Of a stretch of DNA of 64,000 nucleotides, positions 12,501-26,882 are shown in pieces. Position 1 is the stretch's first letter. The number at the start of each line of letters is the position of its first letter. The stretch comes from Gymnothorax reevesii (taxonomy: Eukaryota; Chordata; Actinopteri; Anguilliformes; Muraenidae). The position numbers and the translations under genes were made by a program. Location: assembly GCA_029721435.1 (NCBI GenBank), contig CM056586.1, positions 73,180,607 through 73,244,606 of the forward strand, written 5' to 3'. Under the pieces are notes generated by a model, which saw only the letters and a program-made list of their open reading frames with translations, did no database searches and was not told the origin of the DNA.

Positions 12501-15500
12501 CAGCCCATGTACTTGACTTGTGAGTTGAATAAAGACAGGGATGTCGTATGGAAGAAAGATGGAAAGGTTCTGGCCGACATCCCAGGGAAGCTGACTATCA
12601 ATGTAATTGGACTGGCGCGCGGTTTAACAATCATGGATTCCACCGAAAAGGATGCTGGTCTTTACACATGCGAGTGCGAGAACATTAAGACCGAAGGAAA
12701 GGTCAAGATCACTGGTACGACCATGCCTTTATTATTTATTTCTTCCTTTTTTCTTTTTGCTGTTTTTTATGAATTCTCTCTCTCAAACGCTTGCTTTGCA
12801 GAGGTCATTCGAGACTGGTTGGTGAAGCCAATAAGGGACCAACATGTGAAACACAAGGCCACTGCTACCTTCAGGGGTGACCTGTTTAAGGACACTCCAA
12901 ATTGGAAATGGTTTAAAGGAGATGAGGAGATTCCGAGGGAGCCCAATGATAAGACAGAAGCCATAAAGGATGGAACAACCCTCATTCTCAATGTTAAAAA
13001 TGCTTGTCCTAGTGATATTGCTGAATACACTGTGGAGGTTGAAGGACACAGATACTCGGCGAAGCTTACTCTCGGAGGTGAGAGGAAAACCAAATGAAAG
13101 AGTTGTGTTTGAAAGTCGTGAACGAGATGTGATATTGTTTTCAAACTGTTATTCATACAGTAACATTGCGGTTTCTGTTCCAGAACGTGAAGCGGAGATC
13201 TTGAAGCCCCTCACCAGCGTTGAGGTCTTTGAAAAAGAGAGCGCGTACTTCGACACAGAAATTTCTGAGGAGGATGTTCCTGGAGAATGGAAGCTCAAAG
13301 GACAGGTTTTGACAAGATCTCCAGTAAGAATCACTCATATCATTTCAATGTTCAATATGGCATGCGTATGAAAGGTCCCAGAACTTTCTGAACGCGCATA
13401 TAACTTCTTATTTCCCACTAACTTGTATGCTGACTGAACGACCATGCACTTCGCTGTTGCCAGTAACTTTTTTGGTCATTTTTCTACTATAAGGTGCCCC
13501 AACATCTTTTGAGATTTTTTCAGTCTGTCCAACCATCCTCAAAATTGCAGACTGTGTGTAAGCATGCCGGACACCTCCAAACAAATGTCTGCCCCAACAA
13601 ATGGATTGACTTGTTCACTCAAAGAGGGGAAAACACTAAATAATACCGCTGGTTTGTACTGACTAAGTATTTCAGCTAACTTTCACCGTGGGATGTGAAT
13701 TTGCATGCTTATCATCCATGCCATGGTCTTAAAGCTAAAGTATGCAATCTTGGAACTGTGAGCAAGATTTGAATGTAGCCTCACCTCTAAACCCCCCCGC
13801 TACCCCTCAAGTCTCTGACCAAAACCACGCCCCCTGATTCATTGCTTCGGTAAAACTCCAGAGGCCGGACGTAGACACAGATTAAAAGTGCAAGGGAGGG
13901 GGCGGTCCGCTGCATGTGCATGAGAAATGATTTACATCCTCAGTCGCTCCTCCTGACTCTGATTGGTTGTTTTGTCCCGGTCGCGGTGAAATCTTGCAGA
14001 AGGAATTAGAAGCACTAGATGGAGCCAGATGACTCCGATTTTCTCAAAGATTATCTGACTCGCATCCCACTGTCAGGTCATAGTAACAGTTTTAACAAGT
14101 ATGAAAAAAAGTGATTTTTTTTAAAAATTGAAAACTCCAGCTTTAACTTTACTGTTTGATATTTTACCTTTTCTAAAATGCTCACAAGCAATTGCTAGGG
14201 AGTACGCTGGCTGTTCAATAATGATTCCTGATCATGGATGCACAGAGAGCACTTCAGGGGCAGGGGGTGTACGCACTGTCACTATGGAATTTTATGTGCC
14301 ATGACAGCATCGTATTATATTGTTGATAAGCGGCAAGAGGCCTAATTAGCACACACAACTCAGCACATGCATCAAACTGTCATTTTCACAACCATCCAGT
14401 CATCTGACTATTATGCCTATTTTTTGAGTATTTTTTGACTATTTATCCACTACTCATGATTCAGTATGATACTGCAAAACCTCACATTCCCTGGATCGTT
14501 TCATAACCTCTGGGAGCTAGGAAACGCTCTTCTCCCATGGTTAAGTGATGAGATAAGTTGACCACGGTGTGTGAGCATCGAGTTTGCAGCAGTGCACAGC
14601 ATCATCTTAATTCATACAGCTTTTAAAGATGAGTGGAACGACATTCCACAGACTGCACTCTAGGAAATGTGTTATGCTGCATGAGGCAAATGAGGCAAAT
14701 GGTCTTCTGATCTATGATTTGCACTTTTCAGCTGTTTTTTAGAGGTTGACAAAAATAGAATGGAGCTTTTACTCTGCAACATACTTGAAACTGTTGAATG
14801 CTATGTTTATAGTTTTTTTTCCCATTGTTTATGAATAGTCCCTATAAGTTCATGGGTAAATCGGTTATCAATGAACCTAACTGTTTCACGTCTTTGTCTC
14901 AACCTTTTTCTTAGAACTGTGAGATCAAAGCAGAGGGCACAAAGCGTTTCCTTACCTTGAATAATCTCGAAGTTGACCAGTCTGGTGAAGTCTCTTACCA
15001 AGCTCTAAATGCAGTCACAACTGCACTTCTTACTGTCAAAGGTAAATGAAAGTGAAATTTGATGCATATTTCCATCACGGTGAAAAGTACGCAGCATGAT
15101 GTTGGTACTTTTTCTTTGCAGAAATTGAAATGGATTTCACAGTTCCACTACAGGATGTGACAGTGGTTGAAAAGAAGCAGGCTAGGTTCGAGTGCACCAT
15201 TACTAAAGATGTTCCCAAAGTTATATGGATGAAGGGATCTGAAATTATTACGCCTGGCCCAAAGTATGAGATGATTGATGATGGGAAAAAGCATATACTG
15301 GTCATCAATGATTCACATTTTGATGATGAAGGACATTATTCAGTTGAGGCACTTGGTAAAAAGTCAATAGCAAAACTAACAGTGCAAGGTAAGCATTATT
15401 TCGCTGTTTTTTTGTTTATTTGTTTGTTTGTTCATTTTGTTTTTTGGTGAAAACAAGAAGTAAGAACTTAACTGTTCATCACTTAACATTGTGCCAGGTG

Positions 15501-18500
15501 TAGATGTTCAAAAACAGACGGTGAGATTTTTTTCCATCTGTACTTGTGTTGTGATTATGCATCACTTATCTACTCTTGCAAAATCTAAAAGAATAGATTA
15601 TTTAGATTATTACTATTATTTATGAGTACATAACTTCAGAGAAAAAGTTAAATAATTCTACTTGGTCAATGATGGCATTGTGTCGAAATGTAGTTTGGTG
15701 TTGTGAGCCATTACTCATCCCAACATTTTCCACACACTTCCATCTTCCACCTCCATCTTCCATCTCCATCCTCCATCTCCATCTTAAAAGCTCCAAATGG
15801 GGCTCTAGTTCCACATAACTAAATCTGTTGAACGTTGCACTGACATTATAGGTATCAGGCTCAGCTTCATCACACCTTTAAAGGACCAAACGGTGAAGGA
15901 AGGTAACACAGCTCAGTTCGAGGTTGAGCTTTCACATGAAAACATACCCGTGACATGGTACAGAAATGAAACAAAAATCCATCCAAGCCGCACTGTGCTT
16001 ACTCATGTTGACGGAAAGAGACACATTCTAGAAATCCAAGAAGTCACTCTAGATGACACCTGCCAAATTATGGCAGAGGCTAAAGGACAATCAACAGTTG
16101 CTAAGCTGTTGGTAATAGGTAACTTCTGTTCCATATATTTCTCTTTTTACCCCTCTATAGATGTCAGATTTTGTGTTGATAAATTTTGTTTAATTTGTAT
16201 TGCATGTTATTAATGTACTTCAGTTATGAGCTATGTCACATGGAATCCAGGATTAAGGTGTTTTGTGTACAGTCATGTATCTTCGTAAAAATAATTTGCT
16301 TCATACATTTAGGTGACTTATTTATTTCTTATTTCAGAGGGAGATGCGTACTTCACAGTTAAGTTAAAAGACGACACTGCAGTCGAGAGAGATGATGTCG
16401 TCCTGGAGTGCGAGTTGAGCAGGGATGTGCCAGTGAAGTGGTACCATAATGACACTGAAATCAAAGCTTCTAAGATGGTCACCATAAAGGCCGTAGGCAA
16501 ACGTAGAATCCTCACTATTAAGAGAGTCGCAAAAAAAGACAAGGGAAATTATGTTTGTGACTGTGGAACAGACAAAACTACAGCAAATATTAATATCGAA
16601 GGTAAGAGTATTTCGCTGGTAAATCATAAATTATGTTGCCAAATTCATTGCTTTTTTTAACATTGACTGACCCCCCCCCTTTTTCGTCCAGCTCGAGAAA
16701 TCAAGGTGGTCCGCCCCATGTATGGTATGGAGGTCTTCGCTGGGGAAACTGCTCGCTTTGAGGTGGAAATTTCTGAGCCTGATTTCCATGGCCAATGGAA
16801 ACTGAATGGAGAAGTCCTGACTCCTTCCCCGGTGAGCATATATTTAATTCATATCATGAATTATGTTTGACATGCTCATTTGAAAAGAATTTCTTTTATT
16901 ATTTTCTGCACCAGAGGCTCAAAATTCAAGGTTTAGAGTCACTGCTGTTTTTTTTTTTTCTTTTTGGCAAAGAGAGTTTGTTCAAACTCGAAAAGTTAAA
17001 AACAGGGGTGCCAATGATTACAGCACATACTGAATGGTTTTGTTAAAGTCAAAAATAACAAGACAAATTCTGTCGGAGGAGGACAATTGGCTTTATCCCC
17101 AAAATGACAGCATTCTCCCCACAGTTGAAATTCATAGTTTGGACTAGTCGAAGCACAATAGGCAAAGGGTCCAGAAAATCAACCAGAGCACTACTCTGAC
17201 CTCCAGGAATGGTCACTGCAGCTTTCGCGCAAGTTGCTGTTTGAGTTATGTAAAAATGAAAACTTTGGCCTGGTGGTGGCACTGCAGCAAAGGTCATAGG
17301 ATGACTTGTCCATAACACCCCTTTTTTATGCACCAGAAAGAATCAAAAAAGTGTTACTTGATGCCAGGCAAATCAGTTTGAGCTATTGCATTTGAAAATG
17401 TTAAATTTAATTGAGTGGTGGCACCACAGAAGACATTTCAGAGCCATCGCAATCAACAACTTCCTCGTCTATGCACAAGGATTGTTGTGAGCAGACTTGA
17501 CATGATTCCCATTAAAATCATTGCGGTTTAATAAAACCCCCAAAGGTAATTAATTTGTCTTCGTCCAACCCTTTTGACCACAGTGCCACAGCTGAGCTAT
17601 CGCCAGCTGTCTCAAAAATTACAGGAATGGAGTTAGACACGCCCAGTTTTGATCTGCAGTACAGTTAGCACTTGCTTTTGCTGACTGAATTTAGGCCATC
17701 AAAAGGCCACAGGGCCTTTTGTGGCATTTCTGGTCTCTAGTGGTGACGATGTGGAGAGTTTGCTCATGTCTGGTCATAATTTTTATACATTTTGGTAACT
17801 TCTTGATAATTAAAAAAAACAAGCCAGAGGAATGTCACTTTTGCTTTTTATACTGCTCTGAAACATCAAAACATGCCTAGTTTGACCCACACAGTATGTA
17901 AGGGTTAAAGACTAACAAAGTAAATCAATTAAGTAAGCAGATTTTTGTTTTGAACAATTGTATTTTCAGTATTGCAACCTCATGTGCACATACCATATAA
18001 ATATATTTCATATGACTTACAGGATGTCGAAATGGTTGAAGATGGCTGCAAGCATGTCTTGACTTTATATAACTGCAAGATCCCCCAGACAGGAGAAGTG
18101 GTATTCGAGGTGGCCGATGCTAGGTGTGCGGCCAATCTAAAAGTGAAAGGTACTTATTCAAGAGTCATGCAAATTTATTTGTTGAGGTGGGGAAACTATG
18201 ATTTAAAAGTTAAAAATGAATTAAAATTGATTTCTTTTTATCAATTTTAGAGCTGCCACTCACGTTCCTAACCCCTCTGACTGATGTGAAAGTGTATGAG
18301 AAGGATGAGGCCAGATTTGAATGTGAAGTGTCTCGGGAGCCCAAGGCCTTCCGCTGGCTTAAGGGAACTCAGGAGGTGAAACCTGATGAGAAGTTTGAAG
18401 TTACCCATGATGGAAAGAGGCATACTCTGGTGGTGAAATCTGCTGGATATGACGATGAAGCAAAGTATATGTTTGAGGCTGAGGACAAGAGAACCACTGG

Positions 18501-21016
18501 CAAACTGATTATCCAAGGTGATGTGATCCTTTCCTTACTATGTTTGAGATTATGGAACTGTTTGCCGAGTGAGACACTTTCTTGCTACCAGTCTATAGAA
18601 ATTTCCTATTATCTACAAATATAAATTATTATATACAGTCTTTAGTCAATTTAATAATGTTAATGGAAAGTCTTTCTTACCTCTCTAACCAGATATCATT
18701 TTAATCATTTACTGGATCTTTGTCTTTCCAAGAGTTGGCAAAAGGAAGCTAACATCAGTGATTTAGTTGCGTGTCTCCTGAGTAGGACGCCCACAGCTCT
18801 GAGCTGTAAACACTGAGTGCTGCTGGTTTTGTGAGAGGATTGGCAAAGGAGGATCCTGTGTTGGCAGAATCAACATTAATCATGGGTTTATCTAGTGTTT
18901 CAGAGATCAGGAAAAACAAAACAGCCGAATTTTGCTGCATGATTCTTTGTTGGTCTTTCCTTTGGCGGAGACTTTTTGTTCCAGACACCCAACATTTCTG
19001 CCTCCCTAGTTCATTATTCATTGGTTGGAAAAAACAGTATGAAAAGCAGTGTATAGCTGGCTCCGATGCAGTGCAGTCCATGAAAATGCAGACACTCTTT
19101 AAAGCGAGCATCGCCCAAGAACGACTGAAGTGTCCTTGCAACTTTGTCTCATTAAAGTCACCGTTGTATCATAACTTAACTTTAAATATTCATGTATACA
19201 CAAAGTTTCCCATGACCGTTAAACGTGTAAAGCACTCCACCTGGGCTTCGTTCTGATCATCAATTACAAGGCCAGTACAGAGGCTGGAAAGTGGGTCAGG
19301 CTGGAAATGTCCCACTCAGGAAACAGCTCAGGAACGGTGTCCCACTGAGGAAACATTTGCGCTACACCATTTGGCAGTCTAAATATTGGTCATAATGATT
19401 ACCAATGAGATTGACTTCTTCTATTGTCCCATCTCTTAGGAATTCGACTTGAGTTTGTCAGACCAATCAAAGATGTCACTGTCAAAGAGCGTGAGACTGC
19501 GGAGTTCACCGTTGAACTGTCACATGAGAAGGTCCCAGTTATCTGGTACAAAAATGATGTGCGTTTACACCCAAGCAAAGTGGTGCACTTGTCGGAGGAC
19601 GGAAAGATTCACACCCTGGCATTCAAAGAGGTGTCTCTAGATGATACTTCACTAATTAAGGCAGAGGCTATGGGAAAAAGCACAGAGGCTATGCTTACTG
19701 TCATTGGTACGTGATGATTTACCTTTCTTTCAGCTGGTGCCATAGGCTACACATTTTTTATTTGCATGGATCTATAACCTCAATTCCACAAGAACTGGGA
19801 CAGAATGTACAATGTTCATGAAAAAAGAATTAAGTGATTACAATCCTAGACTGCTGACCTACTGAAGTCCTCCGTTCCTAAATGACTACTAAGTGTTATT
19901 AGAGGGAGAGGTGATGCTACACCACATTAAACATATTCCTATCCCAACTTGATTGAGGACATCACATTTTTAAATAACTAATATTTAAACACGTCTATAC
20001 GGTATGTGTGTGTGTGTGTGTTTACATTTTATGAAAAATAAATAAAACAAATATTATTTTTAGCATCCTATTTTTGTAGGTTCTTTTTCTACAATGTCTC
20101 AATTACTTCAGACTCAAGATTGTTGTATTTGGGAATAGCATGTGGGAACCTGGAATATGAGGAGCTTCACATCAATGAGGAACATTTTCAGTTAGGTCAT
20201 CCCAAAATTTTGCTGTCACTGGTGAACATATTTTCTCTGCTTCACAGAGGGAGATCCGTACTTCATCACCAAACTGCAGGATTTCTCTGCTGTTGAGAGG
20301 GATGAGGTGGTGCTCATGTGTGAGATAAGCAAACCTAAAGCGGAGGTGAAATGGTTCAAAAACGGCAAGGAGATCGTCCCCTCAAAAAATTTCTTGATGA
20401 AATCAGATGGAAAGAAACGTATCTTAATCATTAAGAGAGCAGAGAAGGACAACACTGGCGAATACACCTGCGATTGCGGCTCTGACAACACCACGGCAAA
20501 ACTCAACATTGAGGGTTTGTATTCTAATGTCGTATACGAATTGTACTTTGCACAGAAAGATGCAAAATGTTTTTGATTGATGTAAATCATTTTCTCATCT
20601 GCTTGTTGATTTAAATAGTTGTGTTTGTGCTCTGCTGACAGAACGTGAGATCAGGATCCTCCGCCCGCTGTACAGTGTTGAGGTGACTGAGATGGAAACG
20701 GCTCGTTTTGAGACAGAAATCTCGGAGATTGACATTCCCGCTCACTGGAAACTCAAAGGGGAGACTCTTCACAGTTCTCCTGTATGGGGATAATATTTTA
20801 TATTATTTTTTTAAGTCAATATTATTGTTCATTTTTGTACTCTCATACCTGTTTTTTAGTGAAGTTACCATTTTGTGATTTTTTTTTCACCTCGTACATG
20901 TAATCAGTTGAAGACCACAATGGAAAAATGATCAGTCACATTTTTACCTTGTGGAGAAATTAATTAAAATTTCAAAATGTTCTTGAAAACAAAGAACAAA
21001 GCACTGAAAAGATATG

Positions 21017-21070
<54 letters not shown>

Positions 21071-24000
21071 ATGTATTATAAAAATATATAATATATATTA
21101 TTATAAATATTTTAATAATAAATTTAATATCTAAAATATACAGAAGTGCTAAATGTGGACTGATCATTTTTCCTTTGTGATCTTCAGTTGATGATGGTTA
21201 TAGTTTTAATGTCACATCATAAAAAAACAGAGATAAGATAATTCAATAATAAATTGATAATTAATTGTCACCCTAGTATTTTATTTTCCTGTGTGTATTC
21301 GCTCTCTTCCAGGACTGTGAGAAAAAAGCAGAGGGAACCAAGCACTTCCTTATTTTATATAATGTGCGAATGGACCAAGCTGGTACTGTCGAGTTCCAGG
21401 CAGGAAACGCCAAGTCCAGCGCTCAGCTTAGAGTTAAAGGTGAGAAAGATGCACGCGGACATGCAATGAAAAAGTACCGGAGAAATGGTGAAACGAGCAG
21501 CTTAATTTTCCTACGGAGAGCGCATTTGTTGCAGCCCATCTGTTTGAAGATTTAACACCTTGTGCAATCAGAGAAGCTCATCTACACGCTGAGATTTTTG
21601 AGATGCGTGAGGCTCCAGATCTGGCGCTTATAATCGTCTCAGTCAGTGGCTTCAGTTTAGTTTAGTTTGGTTTAATTTAATCCTTAGAGCCTTGCCCAAA
21701 CATTTCCGCTTGCCATGTACATCTCGAGTTAAATCTGAAATCTGAGCTAACTTTACGAAGGCAGGAGGTCCAGCTGGGATAACTCCCTCTCTGCTAGAAT
21801 CTCTACTTATTCAGGAAGCCATCAAATTCCACTGGTCTTTCATTAACAGCTAAATGCACAGTTACACTTTGGTCTGGTCTTCTTGTGATACCTAGAGACT
21901 TACACAACAATGTCTTCTCTTCAATCCAAAGCGCGGGTAATTGGCCTGCTGCGACCGCTCAGGGACGTTACGGTTACTGCTGGGGAGACCGCCACCTTTG
22001 ACTGCGAACTCTCCTACGAAGGGATTAAAGTGCAATGGTACCTTGGCAGAACAATACTGGAGCCAAGTGACAGAGTAAGTATTGTATCATTGTCTTTCGA
22101 ACAGATATGAGTTCATAACAAAAACCAATGTGTACTTAAAACAGCAAGAGAAATTTAGTGAGCTTTATAGTCTGGTAGTCATTATCGTTGCCCCAGACAA
22201 GGATCAGCGGCTACTATAGGTTTATGGCCCTCATCTCCACCGCCACCACCACGTCCATAGAGATTTTCTTGAGGATGTCGCAGGGGCCCATCAGATTTGC
22301 AGTACGCGACTGAAGATAAGGCCGTTATGTTTCTGATCAGCCAACATATGAGCAGCTGTTTTGACATAAACAGAAGTTATTCTTACTATTTTTGATTATG
22401 ATCCCATCAAGCAGGTCAGGCAAAAATGGATTGGATCACAGCAGTTCTAGAGTGTAGTACAAAAACCTGAATGTGCTCTTGTAACATGTTAAAAAAAATG
22501 AAACAATAAGCGGCATATCGGTCAGATGCTAATTATAATAAAGTCAGTCCTCAGCCAGTGGCTCATCAAGCTGGGGTTCATCTCCAGTCTCTGTAGCACA
22601 AAGCAGCTTGGAGTATTGCAGCTCCCTCTAGTTAGGATGCTAGTCCATCGCAGGTTACCCCCCAGCATTTCATCAGGTTTCCCCAAAAGTTTGCCTCTAA
22701 GTCTTTCAAAATTGCGGCAACAGGACGAGCCAGTGCTTTTAGCATGGATGTAAAGCTGTTACTTTTTCTGTTTATGTGAAATGCGCTAGCATAATATCTA
22801 GCAGTATACTGGAAAAGCCATTCAATATCCGATTTACCCTCCAAAGCACTGATAGAAGTGACTTTGACAGGAGTTCAGTTGTGATGTGACTGTTCATGTC
22901 AATGTCAGGAGGAACATGTCATTTTCCTTCATTAAAGAGTGCTGAACAGAAGAAAAAATTGTTCTGTTTCATGACAGGGAGATTTTACTGAACGTCATCC
23001 ATGCATTTGCATTATCAGTAAAAGTAATGTTATGCAGTTTGGTAGCAGTCCCTTTAGAGGGACAGGTTTGATTTCAAAATCTCATGACCTTAGTACTCTA
23101 TTATAAGGTTTTATCTGCCCCAGAGACACCACCTTATAATACTGAGGTCACGAATTCTTGACCGGCCCTCTTTCATGTTCATCTATGTCAGTAGGAATAT
23201 TCAAATGATCCACGTTTGGTCATTCTTTAATGGATTATTTCTCAAAATGATTTGTGAGAAGTGATGATAGATGGATGAGTGATGTTATGTATGATCATTT
23301 ATAACGCCCAATTTGCGCAGGTTGTAACTCGTGCTGATGGCAGAATCCATACATTGATTCTGAAAGACGTGAAAATGTCTGAAGCTGGAGAGGTCAAACT
23401 GACGGCCAAGGACTTCATGACCCAAGCCAAACTCATTGTGCACGGTAAGAGCTCCATCATCCTCGTTATTTTAACTGATCAAACCAGTCAGTGGAGCCAG
23501 TGGAGCAAAATGAACATACAGTTCCAGTCAAAAGTTTGGGCACACTTTACTCGTATAATAGTTCTCTATTTTCTGTGAAGTTCAACCATTTAAACCTCAA
23601 ACTGCATTTCATTAGCGTTGAATAGTCAGAATGTCAAAAAGAATGAGTTACATCTTGGAATGATGTTCAAAATTCTGGAATTCTTAAAGAAGCTGTGTTT
23701 GGTTAAATAAACAGGCAAACAAATTCTTGTCATTTTCCATAAACTGAAATAAAATAATTCTAGTTTGGGGCTCATTGGACAAAAAATGTCCAGAGGAGGA
23801 AAACCACAAGTGCAGCAGCACAGTGGCACTTATGTATTTTTTCTGCAATTATTTTTTAAAATGATGGTTAGTTTAATGGATTGAAGATTTAGATCCTTTT
23901 TTTGTCAAATGTCCTTTTTCAATGAATTGTTACGACCCGGTCTAGGGCAGACAGCAACAGGTAAAGAAAGTAAGGGAAGGACGGGCGGGGAGAACTGTAA

Positions 24001-25288
24001 AAGGCACGAATAGTACGCTGCTCAGTTACTCTGGTCCCTATCTGCCTAACCAAAGCTAAACTATTCCTATGCTAATCTTCGAAGGTTCGCCGGGCTCGGG
24101 GCGGCTTTTAAACACTTAACTCCCGAACTCCCAGTCCGCAAATAAGGACTGAGGGAACGAATAGTGTACCCCCTCTGGAAACAAGTTTCCGCCCAGAATC
24201 ACCTTTAAAAATAATAAAGGAAAAATAACAAAGCAAAACAACAAATAAGTGCCCCGATGGAAGGACTGTGAGATCCAGCTGGGAGCACGCTGACTAACCA
24301 GAGTAGACCTAACAGCGTACCGGAAAGGGCAAGACGAGAGGGATAGTCAGATACAGAAGCCGAGGTCAAAACACCGGGAATTCACCAAGCAACCAAACCA
24401 AAATGCAAGGGCTAGAATTCTAGTCTAATGGGACAAGCCAAGGGTCAGCCACCACAATTCAAACAAACCAATTAAAGGGAACGGCAAGAATCGTAAATCC
24501 AGAGACAATCCGAGTCAAAGAAGGCAGAAACAATTAATCTCACAGGACGTAAACGCAATTAATAGATCGGAAGAGCTAGTCTCCGCGGTTGACACTAGAC
24601 CGCGCCTTTTAAAGGGGTAAACCGGAAACGGAAGTATCAGACCTAGGCGAACCAAAAAAAAAAAAGATAACAGATTTCAAGCGCAGATTCACAAATGTAC
24701 GACAGGGGTCGTAACAGAATGCATTGTGAGAAAAATGCAGGAGTGTCCAAACTTTTGACTAGTATGGTATATTTTCCGTATCTTGGAGCAAAACATACTG
24801 GATGGACAGAATTGGCAGTCTTGATAATGCAGAAAATAGTCCAGTATAATGTAATCAATTTTACTCGCGATACAGAAAACCCTGAAGTATCACAGTTTAG
24901 TTTTACAGATAAGCGTAGACAAAGTATATCATGCCCTATAATCGTCCTATTATGACCAATGTCATTCACATGCCTATTAATGATTCAGTAAATTTAATTA
25001 TGGTAGAAGAGGAGATTCAAAGAGCTGAGCACGGGAAGTACATTTGGTTTTGTGAGATTAATTTGTGGTACTCTGCGATCTACTTCTGGAGTCCCAGCGC
25101 ACTAAAATGTTGATAAACAAAATACAAAAGTAAATTTACCAGTTGACGGGGTCATAGACCCATTTTTGAACTTCCGTAGAGTTGAGTGCATGCCTGCATT
25201 CAGGAAAAAATTTGGCGTCCTTATAGAGGCTAATACAAACACTGCAGATCCACCTGGAAATTTTCAAGCCCAGGAAAAATTGTAAAAC

Positions 25289-25322
<34 letters not shown>

Positions 25323-26749
25323 CATAGCTGGCTATTGTTTGTCCTACTTTTGAGCAATCATAAATATATTTTTGTAAAATATATTTGCTTTAATGCTAGA
25401 AAACTGAAGCCATTTAATGAAACTTGATTGACTGCTACGCCTCACTCGGTCCGACAGTCCTTAAGTTTCCTCTTGTCTTCCACTACAAGGCCTCTTGCTT
25501 CACCCAGTTGGCATGAATTAGTTCGTACGGGTCGTTTCATACAGAAGCTAACGCAACAGTATTGAACGGTTCACTTAAAAATGGCTGCCACTCTTACCAT
25601 CCTAGATTGTTTATTTGAAAACAAATGGCTGTTCTGTCCATTCAAACTCTATGTTCACTGTATGTTGGTTGTTGTAAAATAGGAAATTTGAGTCATCTTT
25701 ATGCAGAAAAATTGAGTAACTTGTTGAAAAGAAGCTCAAAAGCCTCCAACACTGCTCTGTTGTGACCCGCCTGTACAGAGCCTCCAGTTGAGTTCACCAA
25801 ACCCTTGGAGGATCAGACTGTCGAGGAAGAGGCCACTGCCACCCTGGAGTGCGAAGTCTCCCGAGAAAATGCCGTCGTTAGGTGGCTGAGAGATGGAAAG
25901 GAAATCCATAAAACGAAGAAGTACAACATTGTCGCCGATGGCCGCAAGAGGACGCTCATTATTCATGACTGTACGCTTGATGATTCAAGGATGTACACTT
26001 GTGATGCAAAGGATTATGTGACCTCTGGCTTCCTCACTGTGGAGCGTAAGTACAAGTGTATTCCTTACATTTAAATACGTATTTAGATTGATGTACCCAT
26101 AGTAGTTTTGAAAGATTTGAGAGAATATTAATAAGATTTGTGCTTGCCTCGGCAGCTCCGCGCATCGAGTTCACCAGGCCACTCCATGATGTTGAGGTCA
26201 GGGAGAAGCAATCTGCCAGATTCGATTGCGAGGTTTCCCGCATGAATGCCAAGGTATGTGCGTAGGCCTGGAATGGCAAGTGATGTCAGTTTCATCCTGC
26301 AGTATGTGTTTATTATGCAGTAAAGTTATATAATGTATAAATTCATTTTTTTTAATCAAACAGGTTCGCTGGTTCAGGGATGGCAGTGAAGTCAGAAGGA
26401 GCAAAAAATATGAAATAGTTGTTGATGCTTTTGAGCACATTCTCATTATTCACAAGTCAACCTTTGACGACGAGGCAGAATATGAATGTGATGCAAGAAC
26501 CTCGAGATCCTCTGGCATGCTCACTGTTCTCGGTGAGTATTTTAATTATTATGCAGGGTTCATTTCAACTTTTGTAGTCTCATTGATTATCATTGTGGTC
26601 TAATATTTCATCATTACACAAGAGGTACCCAGATATTTGACTGCATGTACAGAACATCACAGCCCTACCACCCCTTAAGTAGTTTGAACCAATTTGTGCA
26701 GTCCAAGCTTTCTCAAACTATTACAAGCCTGACCACCTTGTGTTTGTGA

Positions 26750-26808
<59 letters not shown>

Positions 26809-26813
26809 TGTGT

Positions 26814-26882
<69 letters not shown>

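Larger units (their letters stand above)
23445..25778. other. long intron with nested transposable elements
   Basis: Contains a Tc1-like MITE split by a solo LTR (separate entries) and a (TA)n tract at 25297-25323. Confidence 0.7.

Noticed and set aside
17005..17030. ggggtgccaatgatta as a Tc1 terminal repeat
   Set aside because: Only one short end is visible and no partner was found in the intron.
18831..19256. 141-codon open frame in an intron
   Set aside because: No splice sites in titin phase, no recognisable domain, and it lies between two well-placed Ig exons.
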